A stretch of 47,328 nucleotides of DNA from Symbiodinium natans (Eukaryota > Sar > Dinophyceae > Suessiales > Symbiodiniaceae). Positions 10,754-20,286 of the stretch are shown here, in pieces. Made by a program: the position numbers and the translations under genes. Within the stretch, counting starts at the first letter, position 1. Each line of letters starts with the position of its first letter. The stretch covers positions 57,501 to 104,828 of the forward strand of contig CAJNDS010000610.1 in the NCBI GenBank assembly GCA_905221605.1, written 5' to 3'. The notes beneath the pieces were generated by a model, which saw nothing but the letters and a program-made list of their open reading frames with translations, was not told the origin of the DNA and made no database searches.

Positions 10754-10897
10754 ATGTCTGCAAAATGGTTCCAAGGGCGTGCAGAAGCCAGTGATAAGCA
10801 CCTTTTGCAGGAGATTGCCGAGCTCCGTCGGCAGCTGCATGACGAGAAGTTGAGTCGACGAGTGCAGGAGGTTCGCAATGCCGGTGCTTTGAGTTGA
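10754..10897 (+). CDS. Candidate coiled-coil terminal exon
   Basis: An ATG-initiated 47-codon frame ends in TGA at 10895-10897. The C-terminal part (EIAELRRQLHDEK...) has heptad-like Leu/Ile spacing and high charge, typical of a coiled coil. A TTTTGCAG|G acceptor at 10810/10811 would make the last 29 codons a terminal exon. Composition is ordinary and unlike the repeats around it. The gene it belongs to is not visible upstream, where telomere-like DNA begins at 10592. I do not recognise a family; it could be a relic. Confidence 0.35.
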   Translation: MSAKWFQGRAEASDKHLLQEIAELRRQLHDEKLSRRVQEVRNAGALS

Positions 10898-11380
10898 TTG
10901 GGAGTTGGGCTGCGGGATATCAGTGCCTATGTGGTAGAGGCTGTTGATCAAGCTTGTATGGACGCGGCTGAAGGCTTTAAGCAATGATCACCTAGCACTC
11001 CCACGTTCAGGCCACCCAACTGTCGCGCCGCACACGCAGCCGTGTCTCAAGCGACTAGCTAGCCTCGCTCGTCACTACTTCTTTGTGCTCTTCCAAACAC
11101 AGGTGTTGGATATGAAGGCCTGCACTTCGTTGTGAAACAGCGCTTGCTCGAGACCCACATCTCTTGCAGTTCCAGCTGTGCGTCATGTGTAGCTTGCCAC
11201 ACCTTGCAAGGTATTCTGTCTGTGTCTGTGGCTTCCAGTTGCATTGGCCGTCCGCAACAACCTTGATGCTGAGAGCAGCACGTCTTGCCGCCCAATTGGA
11301 CGCTAGTTGTCAAGTTCTGCTGTGAGTGGCATCTGTGTAGTCGGAGGAAGATGTGCCGCCTTCTCATACAACATTTGCAG

Positions 11381-11499
11381 GATACGGCTGCTCTGTGAGC
11401 GGCCAGAACTGCTGCGATGACGGGTCGAAGAGCGGTGGCCGCTGCATCAACGAGGAGACCATCAACAAGCAAAACCCCGGTTGGCATCTTTGCTGCATC
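11381..11499 (+). CDS. Cysteine-rich protein, internal exon (copy A)
   Basis: Preceded by ATTTGCAG|G. The 119-nt exon enters in phase 1 and leaves in phase 0 if the GTGCTC after ATC is the donor. It encodes YGCSVSGQNCC, GGRC, INEET and NPGWHLCC: six cysteines in about 40 residues, two of them CC pairs. Copy B (12687-12805) has exactly the same length and keeps all six cysteines while changing neighbouring residues, which supports selection on a disulfide-rich product. Probably secreted, by analogy with small Cys-rich proteins. Family unrecognised. An alternative donor is the GT after CCCCG a few bases upstream. Confidence 0.55.
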
Positions 11500-11863
11500 G
11501 TGCTCTGCAGCGTCGCCATATGGTTGCTTTCTGCGTACACGGTGCCATGCACATAGTCCTGCTGATGTACCCCAAACACCTTTATAGGCTCCCCCCAAAA
11601 GGATATCCCTGTTTTCGGAAACGCCCCTCTACACTGTATGTTCACAGCCAAGGTCCCCGGCCCGCGACCAGTGGGACCATTTAAAAGGGTGGTCCGACAC
11701 TTGGCAGCATCCTTTCGGGGGCGGTTGATCCTCGTTGCCAGCCCAAATAAGAACATCACTGCATGGCGGAATTGCTTGGGGAAGGGCGGCAGCCTACTCT
11801 GTAGAATCTATTCAGGGCTCAGGGGTGTTTACCTGTATCATGTATACCATGTGCCCCATCCAG

Positions 11864-11998
11864 GGCATCTGCGCGATGTACCGCATGGAGGGTGGGAAAC
11901 CGGGCTTCCTGCCGAAAGGGGAGCGTTGCGAGAACGATGTGGATTGTGACCCAGCAATGAAGCTGAAGTGCCACAACCGCGTTTGCAACAGCGTGTGA
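11864..11998 (+). CDS. Cysteine-rich protein, terminal exon (copy A)
   Basis: Acceptor CCATCCAG|G, phase 0, ending with TGA at 11996-11998. It encodes GICAMYR, then GERCENDVDCDP, LKCHNRVC. The spacing G-x2-C-x5-DC-x(n)-LKC-x4-C resembles the small disulfide modules found in many secreted proteins (Dickkopf/colipase-like spacing), but that is only a resemblance. Copy B at 15201-15332 conserves this pattern and the stop. The frame is also open upstream to 11823, so the exon could begin at the AG|G at 11822. Confidence 0.55.
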   Translation, partial: GICAMYRMEGGKPGFLPKGERCENDVDCDPAMKLKCHNRVCNSV

Positions 11999-12115
11999 GA
12001 CCACACCTGCATGTCGGTACAGGCACGGAACGAAGGACTCTGCCACAGGGCGACCCTGTCATGGGGTGGGGCTTCGCGGAAAAAGTGCAGACGAGGGTTT
12101 TGGGTTTGGGGTTTA

Positions 12116-12170
12116 CTAAAAAAGTTTCTGTGTGTATATATACATAGATATATAGGTATATAGACGACCA
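12116..12170. repeat. TA-rich microsatellite
   Basis: Short run of TATA/TAGATA units downstream of copy A. No function inferred. Confidence 0.7.
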
Positions 12171-12686
12171 TCTATAGCACGTCCTTCTACAGGACTGCCG
12201 TGAGGAATCATCATCATCCTTTAGCTAAACTGATTACGGCAACCAGTCCCTTTTTGTTCTTTCTCCACAGGTATGTAAATGTCAAACTCCATAGTGCAGG
12301 CCACCCAACCGTCGCGCCGGCGCACGCAGCCGTGTCTCAAGCGACTAGCTAGCCTGGCTCGTCACCACTTCTTTGTGCTCTGCCAAACACAGGCGTTGGA
12401 CATGAAGGCCTGCACGCCATTTCGGCACTGTGCTTGCTCGAGACCCGCATCTCTTGCAGTTCCAGCTGTGCGTCGCTCAAGTTTGTTGGGCATGTCATGT
12501 GTAGCTTGCCACACCTTGCAAGGTATTCTGTCTGTGGCTTCCAGTGGCATTGGCCGTCCGCAACAACCTTGATACTGAGAGCAGCACGACTTGCCGCCCA
12601 ATTGGACGCTAGTTGTCAAGTTCTGCTGTTAGCGGCATCTGTGTAGTCGGAGGAAGATGTGCCGACTTCTCATGCAACACATGCAG

Positions 12687-12805
12687 GATACGGCTGCTCT
12701 GTGAGCAGCCAGAACTGCTGCAACTACGGGGGGAAGGACGGTGCCCGCTGCGTCAACGAGGAGACCATCAACAAGCAAAACCCCGGTTGGCATCTTTGCT
12801 GCATC
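12687..12805 (+). CDS. Cysteine-rich protein, internal exon (copy B)
   Basis: Acceptor ACATGCAG|G. It encodes YGCSVSSQNCC, GARC, VNEET and NPGWHLCC, with the same cysteine pattern and length as copy A. Immediately after the proposed donor, the unspliced frame runs into TGA at 12811-12813, so splicing is required for a full product. The paired terminal exon lies 2.4 kb downstream at 15201. Confidence 0.5.
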
Positions 12806-13013
12806 GTGCTCTGAAGGGCCATGTGATTTTTGTGGTACTTTACTGTAACTTTAGATCCTCACCTTTTTTGGGTTTATTGGGTTTCTTATTAAGGCAGCTA
12901 AAAGTTTAATTTATAGATAGCCTCCTGAGTGCACTGAGTGCAGCCCAGTGGTTTCGGTTTTCTGTGAAAATTTCTGTAGCGCGCCCAGTCCCATGGTAAT
13001 CCCCCCCGTGGGG

Positions 13014-13160
13014 GGTTTGGGGTTTAGGGTTTTACGGTTTAGGGTTTAGCGTTTAGGGTTATATGGGGTTAAGGGTTCAGGGTTCAGAGTTTAGGGTGCA
13101 GGGTGTAGGGTTTTTAGAGTTTGGGGTAAAGTAAACGGTTTAAGGTTTAGGGTTTAAGGT
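13014..13160 (+). repeat. Degraded TTTAGGG tract in block B
   Basis: Irregular GTTTAGGG, GTTTAGCG and GTTCAGGG units with no counterpart at the same point in block A. Confidence 0.8.
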
Positions 13161-13234
13161 TGGGGGTGTGTGGGAGGGGGGATACCAGTGGGGAGAAGCG
13201 AACTGCGAACCGCGATTGAAAAGGGCTTCGTATG

Positions 13235-13322
13235 AATCCTAGGTAGGATAAGGGGGACCCTTAAAAGGGAACCCTTCTGAACCCTCTTCCCCCAAGGGTC
13301 CCCTTAATCCTATCCCCTAATG
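13235..13322. mobile_element. MITE-like foldback element, family A copy 1
   Basis: Ends are inverted copies around GGTAGGATAAGGGGGACCCT on the left and AGGGTCCCCTTAATCCTATC on the right. A second copy at 16332-16462 shares the ends and the GAACCCTCTT interior but is about 43 bp longer. No coding capacity. Confidence 0.75.
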
Positions 13323-13679
13323 AAGTATCTTGATAGGGTTCCCCTCCCCAAAACAGGAAAGGGATCCTAATGTGGAGAAGTCCACATGGGCATTTCCCAA
13401 AAAGTGGCTCCTGCTGATGCATCCCAAATGCCTTCTTTCGGAACCTGCAAAAAAGGGTGTCCTTGTTTTCGGAAACACAATCAAACGTAAACCCTAAACC
13501 ACTCTTGCATGTATAAGATATCAAGGTTAATGACATTGCGGGCAGCCGCCAATTTCTTGACCTTGTAGTGAGCTTGCCCACTATTTCTATACCTTGTACG
13601 GACCTTGCCCGCTGTTTTTATGACCTTGCCCGCTCTGTCTTAAAATAGCGGGCAAGGTCACGACAAGGTAAGTGTTTAG

Positions 13680-13925
13680 AGTTTAGGTCTCAGGGTTTGG
13701 GTTGTGTGAAACTTTTGACGTCCTGAGTCTTATTGGTGTGGGATGCTGTGGGTGGGTGGGTACTTTTCGGCTCCTGAAAAGCTGCTAAACTAGTGAGGGC
13801 TTGAACTTGAGATGCTGAACCCCAAGCCCTAAGCCCTAAGCCCTAAGCCCTAAGCCCTAAGCCCTAAACCCTAAACCCTAAACCCTAAACCCTAAACCCC
13901 AAGCCGTAAGCCCTAAGCCCTAAAC
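13680..13925. repeat. Telomere-like tract with CCCTAAG variants (block B)
   Basis: From about 13820 there are CCCTAAG units, then CCCTAAA, then CCCTAAG again. Shorter degraded G-rich units lie near 13680. Absent from the equivalent place in block A. Confidence 0.85.
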
Positions 13926-14231
13926 CGTCTATCAGCCGCCGAGGTCCCCCGCCCGCGACCAGTGGGAACATGTAAAAAGCTGGGGCGACGCTGTGCAGCA
14001 TGTGGCTTGGGTTTTTTTGGGTTTAAGGTTTAGGAGTTAGGGTTTAGGGTTTAGCGACTAGCGTTTAGGTTTTAGGGTTACCCTATGCCCTAAGCCCTAA
14101 GCCCTGAACCCGAAGCCCAGCCTATAAACCCCCCCACCCTCCAAAACCCAACCCCGAACGCTTTGACAGGAAATTGCAGATTCTGAGAGAACAGGCATCA
14201 AAACCACTCTTCAACAATCTCTTGTTTGGGG

Positions 14232-14335
14232 AATGTAGGGGTCGGAATTATTGCGAATGGCATTCCCTCATGGCCCCTTTATGATTATACTGCAATAGCC
14301 CCCCAAAGCCCTATTGCAATTTAAGGCCCCTCTGG
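14232..14335. mobile_element. MITE-like element, family C copy 1
   Basis: Shares with four other sites the sequence order GTAGGGGTCGGAATTATT, CATTCCCTCATGG, CCCCTTTAT, a run of C with AAAGCCCTATT, and a terminal AAGGCCCCT. The ends are partly inverted (TATAGGGG versus CCCCTATA in better copies). It lies within block B and is missing from block A. Confidence 0.72.
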
Positions 14336-14460
14336 TAGCTGGCTGTTTGGTTCAATCCACTAAATCCACGGGCGTGGATGAAGCTGGTTCTGCTCATGGC
14401 TCTTAGCTGGTTATTCCAGAACGCAGAGGTCAATCATGAGGATATACCTTTAATTTAGCT

Positions 14461-14655
14461 TAGGGTTTAGGGTTTGGGGTTTGGGGTTTTGGGTTTTGGG
14501 TTTTGGGGTTTCGGTGAAAGGGTTTAGGGTTTAGGGTTTAGGGTTTAGGGTTTAGGGTTTAGGGTTTAGGGCTTAGGGCTTAGGGCTTAGGGCTTAGGGC
14601 TTAGGGTTTAGGGTTTAGGGTTTAGGGTTTAGGGTTTAGGGTTTAGGGTTTCGGG
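14461..14655 (+). repeat. TTTAGGG tract with GCTTAGGG block
   Basis: TTTTGGG and TTTAGGG units flank a short homogeneous block of CTTAGGG. Confidence 0.92.
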
Positions 14656-14748
14656 CTTGACGTCCGGGGGCGATGAACTTTCGAACGCTTTGGTATTGTT
14701 GCAGATCATGGTGGCGGTTCATCCAGAGGGCCGCTGTATGGCGTACTT

Positions 14749-14976
14749 TCATGGGTTCCCTTACTCCCCCCCTCTATACAGGGTTTAGGGTTTAGGGTTT
14801 AGGGTTTGGGGTTTAGGGTTTAGGGTATAGGGTTCCCTTACTACCCCCTTCTAGACTACCCCCCTAGGTTCCCCCCATAATTAAGGCTATTTAGGGATAA
14901 TTAAGCCTAATTAAGGTTATTTCAGGGGGAACCTAGGGGGGGTAGTAAAAGAGGGGGGTAGTAGGGGAACCCATGA
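14749..14976. mobile_element. Foldback element (family E) split by a telomere-like tract
   Basis: Termini are TCATGGGTTCCC and GGGAACCCATGA, perfect inverted ends, flanked by TACTT direct repeats at 14744-14748 and 14977-14981 as a likely 5-bp target duplication. The arms contain TACTACCCCC and the complementary GGGGGGTAGTA and continue to a central AATTAAGG/CCTTAATT-like core. The left arm is present twice (14753-14778 and 14830-14855, about 26 bp), and a (TTTAGGG)n tract at 14779-14829 lies between the two copies. Confidence 0.8.
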
Positions 14977-15200
14977 TACTTGCTTAGAGGGGCGGCAGTC
15001 TATTCTGCAGAATCTGTTTGGGAGTTTACGAGAACGAGAACAAGAAACCCCTTTGTTTAGAACCCCAAATAGTAGGATCCCCTTATAATTAGGACCCGCC
15101 TTGAGGTACCCCCTAAGTTCGACAGTCCAGCTGCGGCTGGAGAAGGGATGTAGGGTTTAGGGTTCAAGGGCTATTGCTCTTTCTTCTGTGCCCCATCAAG

Positions 15201-15332
15201 GGCATCTGCGCGATGTACCGCACGGAGGACGGGAAACAGGTCTTCCTGCAGAACGGGGACATGTGCCAGAACAATGTGGACTGTGACCCTGCGTCGCAGC
15301 TGAAGTGCCGCAACTTTTGCCAAAAAGTGTGA
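15201..15332 (+). CDS. Cysteine-rich protein, terminal exon (copy B)
   Basis: Acceptor CCCATCAAG|G preceded by a strong pyrimidine run (CTCTTTCTTCTGTGCCCC). It encodes GICAMYRTEDG, then MCQNNVDCDP and LKCRNFC, ending in TGA at 15330-15332. It keeps the cysteines of copy A with one residue deleted before the last. The 3' flank TGTGAGACCACACCTG is also shared with copy A. Confidence 0.5.
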   Translation, partial: GICAMYRTEDGKQVFLQNGDMCQNNVDCDPASQLKCRNFCQKV

Positions 15333-15385
15333 GACCACACCTGTGCGCATGCATGTCCGTAGCTGGAGGACCCTGTGCCGTGGCC

Positions 15386-16071
15386 AAAAAGCAAGTTGCA
15401 GGACTGAGGGTTTAGGGTGTAGGACATGTCTAGCCTACCTATAAGCCCGGCAAGTCTCCGAAGATGATTTAATTGGGTTATAAGTGCAACTACTAACTTG
15501 TTCAGAAAGTACCATGAACCTCGAAGTAAGTTCCGGGAAGGCAGACCACTGGTCGCTTTCCTGTTCCATGCACCAGGAGGGGAGTCTGCACAGTCAGGTG
15601 TGCACTCCCTAAACCCTAAACCCCAAACGCTAAACCCGTAAACCCGTAAACCCGTAAACCCTTAAACCGTAAACCCGTAAACCCGTAAACCCTAAACCCT
15701 AAACCCTAAACCCTAAACCCTAAACCCCCTGCCAGAAAAGTCCCGATCCTCAAGTGAGTGTTGGAAGGGGGAGTTTCACTTAATCTGGAGTGTCCTTCGC
15801 CAAGACCCAGAATGTTTTTTTTGGTGAGATGGGGAGGGGCGACGACTACACAAGACATGGAAGACACATTTTACTTGAAGTCTGCATCTGCATCCAGAAC
15901 ATGGATGCGCTTCGGAAAACGGGACATTTCAGTTCACCCTTCTCCTCTCCTCTCTCTCCTGCTTCCTCCTCTCCTCATCTCCTCCTCCCGCGCCCCTCCC
16001 CCCTCCTCCACCGCAAGCGCCGGCTGCCTCAGAGCCGTAAAAGAATCTTGAAGATGAATCGTGTGTATGCT
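15386..16071. other. Intergenic stretch, no gene seen
   Basis: Contains a D-type end (about 15507-15532), a CCCGTAAA/CCCTAAA tract (15606-15728), and a pyrimidine-rich run (about 15950-16010). Overlapping open frames of about 100 codons show no motif and end in low-complexity Ser/Pro. A fragment at 15057-15105 (AAATAGTAGGATCC...) matches 24078-24125 and marks another repeat family. Confidence 0.6.
15606..15728 (-). repeat. CCCGTAAA/CCCTAAA tract
   Basis: About six CCCGTAAA octamers, then CCCTAAA heptads. Confidence 0.9.
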
Positions 16072-16167
16072 TTGGGATGTTCCCCCTTGCGCTAGCAGTC
16101 CTTAGTAGGGAGTATAGTACCTCCTACCACAATCCCTACCACTGTTAGTATAAGGGGGAACATCCCA
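16072..16167. mobile_element. MITE-like foldback element, family B copy 1, with 9-bp target duplication
   Basis: Termini TGGGATGTTCCCCCTT and AAGGGGGAACATCCCA are perfect inverted repeats; the inversion continues imperfectly through CTAGCAGTCC/TGTTAG. GTGTATGCT is repeated directly on both sides (16063-16071 and 16168-16176). A 9-bp duplication is the size made by Mutator-like transposases, and 8 bp by hAT. No transposase is encoded. A second copy is at 33261-33359. Confidence 0.85.
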
Positions 16168-16331
16168 GTGTATGCTGCTGTACGTTAACCTTCCGGACAC
16201 GGTGTCAGTAAAGGAAAGAGACGATGCCCAGGTTGCCCTTTGTGTGCTTGCTGGAAAACATGTGCACACACCATCGCTTTGCAACGGGAAAGGAGCGTAG
16301 CTGTTGGACCTGCAGAACCAGGAAGCCCGGT

Positions 16332-16462
16332 ATAATCCTAGGTAGGATAAGGGGGACCCTTAAAAGGGAACCCCTTCTGAACCCTCTTCTGGCTCTCTTA
16401 AACAGGGACCTTATTCAGAGGGTCTAGACCCCCAAGGGTCCCCCTAATCCTATCCCCTAATA
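16332..16462. mobile_element. MITE-like foldback element, family A copy 2
   Basis: Same ends as copy 1 at 13235. The extra interior includes CTCTTAAACAGGGACC and a GGGTCTAGACCC palindrome. TATA-like bases flank both ends, so a short TA-type duplication is possible. Confidence 0.75.
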
Positions 16463-16904
16463 TAGCATAAGCTTCTGTAGATGGAAGGCAGCTGCCCTCG
16501 AAGCCATTGCGAACGTGTTGGACGCTCAGGAGTTCACAACGTCGGGTCGACTTGTGGTTCAAGGTTTTGTGTGATCCCTAAACCCTAAACCCTAGCCCTT
16601 AAGCTCTAAACCCAGACTATGAACATTCCGCGCACTGAAGGCCAACCTAAGCTTGCAAACCAGCGTTTTCGGACAAATTTGCGGTGATTCTTCGGAAGAT
16701 GTTGCAAATGCAGAAAACGCATTAGGGTTTAGGGTTGTTAAGGGTGTAGGGTTTAGAGGTTAATCTTTGCAGCTGAAGCAATTCTTCCCTGCAATTAGTC
16801 CATGGACGTCCCCTCAACGAAGCACGTCGCACGCAGCGACGGAAGGCACCGGGTTTGTCTCGCAGCAGGTTTCTTTTCTATAGTTTTTCTCTGCTGCACC
16901 TGGT
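16463..16904. other. No gene seen
   Basis: Ordinary composition with only short CCCTAAA or TTTAGGG remnants (about 16574-16592, 16723-16760). Nothing recognised. Confidence 0.6.
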
Positions 16905-17312
16905 CTCCCTGGAGTGCCCAACCCCCGAGTCTCCCTGGAGTGCCAACCTCAGAGACTCCCTGAAGTGCCCAATCCAAATCCCTAAGGTGGGGATGTTCGA
17001 AGTAAAAATCAAGTGTGTGTGTATATATATATATGTTTTTTTTGTTTGGGGTGGAGAGGGGGTGCATAAAGGGTACCCCTATTTCGAGAGATGGCTAACT
17101 AATGTGAGGTAGGTGTAAGTACAAGCACCGTGACATGTTTCAGAAAGCGGATTCAAACAGTGGAAAGAAGACAAGAATGCAAGGAGACAGCAAAGCCAAA
17201 CCAGCCACAATGGGAAATACAATTCCTCCTGTGCTGCAAGGGTTGAGACACACGTGCCGTTTCTGGGTTGGGCACTCCAGGGAGTCTCTGGGGTTGGGCA
17301 CTCCTTTGAGAC
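16905..17312. repeat. Inverted repeat pair (CTCCCTGGAGTGCC units)
   Basis: The left arm (about 16907-16975) contains three CTCCCTGRAGTGCC-type units. The right arm (about 17263-17310) contains two in reverse complement (GGGCACTCCAGGGAG). About 290 bp separate the arms. It could be a longer foldback transposon. Open frames in the interior show no motif. Confidence 0.65.
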
Positions 17313-20065
17313 TTTCCACCCCAGCATCCCACCAAGGCCCCATGGTCTGAGAAGTCGCACGGCGCGGGTTGCGGGTTCCTCCACGGAAAAATTGTGCACC
17401 GACCCCCCCAACCCGTCGCCCCGCGATTTTGGGTGTAAGGAGGGAAGAGAGAGGTTTCACCTCCGCAAACCCATCCAACACGCCGCCAGGGTCGGCGGAC
17501 CCCCCCTCCCCCAAAAAAAAGGAAAAAACCCTAAACCCAAAGGCCCCAACCTTTCCGCCTCCTCGGACTCCGAGGTCGACACAGGTACAGCTCCGGCAGG
17601 AAGCCGCCGCAGCATTGTCCGCCACGAGGCTCGAAAGGAAAAGGGAGGTTTAGTGTTTAGGATTTAGGGTTTAGGATTTAGGGTTTAGGGTTTAGGGTTC
17701 AGGGTTTAGGGTTCAGGGTTTAGGGTTGGAAGGTTGGGAGGGTTTTGAGCTTAGGGTTTAGGGGTTAGGGCTCAGGGCTTGGGGCTTAGGACTTAGGGCT
17801 TAGGGTTCAGAGTGCAGCGGCAGTAAGTACATGTGGAAAATTGCACCCCGACGGGGCGGCATGTCGCGCGAGGGCACATGTTTCCAATGCAGTCCAACAA
17901 TGTTCATTGGTGCTAGGTTTCTTTCTCCCGCCAGCTGTGACCTTTCACAGGCCACCACGCGAACCATTGACTTTTAGGGTTTAGGGCTGCCGCCCTCAAT
18001 TCCCACCATCAAGGACGCTTCGAAGTTCGATGAAACCCATGGTTCCAGGGGTTGTAGCAGGGGTGCCAGGGGCCCCACGGCGGTGGGTATTCTCATCAAG
18101 AGGAGGCTCGCGCGGCACCACGGAAGTGCTCCTAAAGCCCTCAGCCGGGGCCGAGTTCGACCCTAAACCCGAAACCCTAAACCCTAAAATGGCACCACCA
18201 ATTGTCCATCCAGTAAAGTAAAGCTGTTTCCGGGCTGCCGAAGGTTGTTTTGGGGCGCCCTAGAAAAACGTGGGTACGGCCTGAGCAGGCCGGGTGGGAA
18301 TTAGGGTTTATGCTGTTCAATGTTAAGGTGCCAATCTGGAGTATTTTGTTGTCTCCAGCCTATTGAGCCATAAACAGATTTTGCTCATGGTTACCTTTAG
18401 CCCATAACCCGAAACCGTAGTCCTGGGATCTCGGGCTTTGAGTTTCGAGTTGTTTTTTACAGCGTAACTCTAACCGAACGCACTCCCGGGCCCAACGAGG
18501 CCCTACAGGTTTAGGGTGCACGATGTAGGCGGCTTAGGGGGTTAGGGCAATGGATTACAGGAGGGACCCTTCACAGGGACCTTAGGGGTTCTTTGGGCGT
18601 TCTTCAGCGGTTACTTTCGGTAGATAAGGGCTATAGAAGGTATATAGGGGTTATATATGGGCTATATATGGAATAAGATGAAGGGTTCCTGCTAGGGGTC
18701 CCTCCTTGCACCCCTTAAGTTTAGGGTGCCACCCTAAACACTAAACTTCCCTCAACGCCCCACCCCGCCCCGACACCACGAGCTCCTAAGCCCTAAACCC
18801 TAAAGCCTAAAGCCTAAAGCCTAAACCCTAAACCCTAAACCCTAAACCGCCTAAACCCTAAAACCCCTGAGGGCCCCAAAAAGCCTGTGAGCTGTCTCCT
18901 GCACAGGGACCAACTTTCCAGTGCCTTAGAGGCCTCGATGCACCAGGGTTTGGGGTTTTGGGTTTAGGGTTTAGGTTCCGAGTTTCGGGTTTAGGGCTTG
19001 ATCTAAGGTGGAGTTCGTCCATCAAAATGCTCATAGCACGAAAGCCTGCTTTCGGGGTTTAGGGCATGCTTCCCATTATTCAGGGCGGGCGGCCTCCACA
19101 CTAACAAGTCACATCGCCACTTGAATTGAACTTGAAGCTGCTTGAGGACCCTAAACGCTAAACCCGAAAACCTAAACCCCTGTTCCCACCCAGATGTGAT
19201 GCATGAGAAGTCGCTTCGTGAGGATTTCCCTGCCTTTCATTCCAGTTTTTGGGTTCAGGTTTCGGGTTTGGGGTTTAGGGTTCAGGGTTTAGGGTTTCAA
19301 TTTAGGGTTTGGGAAGGCTGTTGCGGATGTAGGTTTTCAGCACTAAAGATGGATGCCCTGGTGCAGCAGAACTCTTTTCCGTTCTTTTTAGGGTTTAGGG
19401 TTTAATTCGGGTATATTATATTCCTTGCCTTGATTCAGGATGCAGGTTGAATCAGAACAGGCATCCTTATGTACGCATGTATGAGGCCCTATACCCTAAA
19501 CCTTAAGCTCGAGCGATGCAGCAAGGCATTCCGTGTAGTAGTTTTTCGAGAGCGATGTCTAAGACGCAGCAGGCAGCTTGCTTTGGAACAAAGCTGGTGT
19601 TTCAGGGGCTGTAGGGACCCCTAGTAAGGCAGGGTTTAGAGTTTAGGCTTAGGGTTTAGGAGGTTTTTTGGGGTGTAGGGTTTAGGGTTTGAGGTTTAGG
19701 GTTTAGGGTTTCGCGTTTAGGGTATAAGTTTGTTTGTGGTGGTCCTTTCAGGTGGGATGGAAAAAGTGTCCCTCCTAAGATGTCTTTACGTCAAGAACCC
19801 CCTATCCCTCTCGGGTTTTTAGGTTTCTCAGAAATAGGGTGAGGGCTTAGGGTTTAGGATTTAGGGTGTAGGGTGTAGGGTTTAGGGTTTGGGGTTTGGG
19901 TCTTGGGGTTTAGGGCTTAGGGTTTAGGGCTTGGGGCTTAGGGTTTAGGGTTTCAGGTTTAGGGCTTTAAGGGCTGAAGTTGATTTGCGGTCCGGGCCGT
20001 GCAGGAACTCGAAAGCGAGAAGAAGGTGGTGGAGGCCGACGGCTGGTGACCACTTGATTCATTGG
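17313..20065. other. Repeat-poor to repeat-mixed spacer, no firm gene
   Basis: Telomere-like tracts lie at about 17660-17735, 18955-18990, 19256-19300, 19670-19725 and 19855-19965. Open frames at 17254-17667 and 18030-18221 are Pro/Arg-rich or run into repeat and have no recognisable domain. A TGCAG|G acceptor at 20004/20005 followed by 14 codons (ELESEKKVVEADGW) and TGA could be a terminal exon of a coiled-coil protein, but is too short to assert. Confidence 0.5.
18558..18708. mobile_element. MITE-like foldback element
   Basis: Inverted ends CAGGAGGGACCCTTC and the complement of CAAGGAGGGACCCCTA; the interior has repeated TATATAGGGGTTATATATGG. No second copy noticed. Confidence 0.6.
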
Positions 20066-20200
20066 GCCCTAAACCCTAAACCCTAAACCCTAAACCCCAA
20101 ACCCCAAACCCCAAACCCCAAACCCCAAACCCCAAACCCCAAACCCCAAACCCCAAACCCCAAACCCCAAACCCCAAACCCTAAACCCTAAACGCTAAAC
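20065..20200 (-). repeat. (CCCCAAA)n tract
   Basis: CCCTAAA at both edges with about a dozen homogeneous CCCCAAA heptads between. Confidence 0.94.
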
Positions 20201-20286
20201 ACCCAAAATCACAACCTTTGCGGAGGACCTCAGGGCCTCGCTCCATGCTGCCGGTAGCGGCCCGGTCACAGCAGGAGCCTCAGGCG

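Larger units (their letters stand above)
11008..12045 (+). other. Paralogous block A: compact cysteine-rich gene
   Basis: This ~1.04-kb block aligns by eye, in order, with sequence from 12297 to about 15385 (block B). Shared landmarks include CAGGCCACCCA at the start, the cysteine-rich exon, GCTGATGTACCCCAAA, the GGTCCCC-GCCCGCGACCAG segment, the GGCGGCAGCCTACTCTG segment and the terminal exon with its TGTGAGACCACACCTG 3' flank. Block A has no telomere-like tract inside it. Upstream exons cannot be fixed: a one-base indel between A and B near 11030/12320 argues that part of the conserved 5' region is non-coding. Confidence 0.7.
12297..15385 (+). other. Paralogous block B: same gene with an inflated intron
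   Basis: Homologous to 11008-12045 but three times longer. Conserved segments are 12297-12812, about 13395-13475, about 13938-13985, about 14993-15025 and 15176-15385. Between them lie DNA pieces absent from copy A: telomere-like tracts (13014-13160, 13680-13925, 14005-14105, 14461-14655, 14781-14830) and foldback elements (13235-13322, 14232-14335, 14749-14976). It is either one inflated gene or a broken copy. Confidence 0.65.

Noticed and set aside
15758-16095. Two overlapping ~100-codon frames
   Set aside because: They exclude each other, contain no motif and end in a pyrimidine-rich run.
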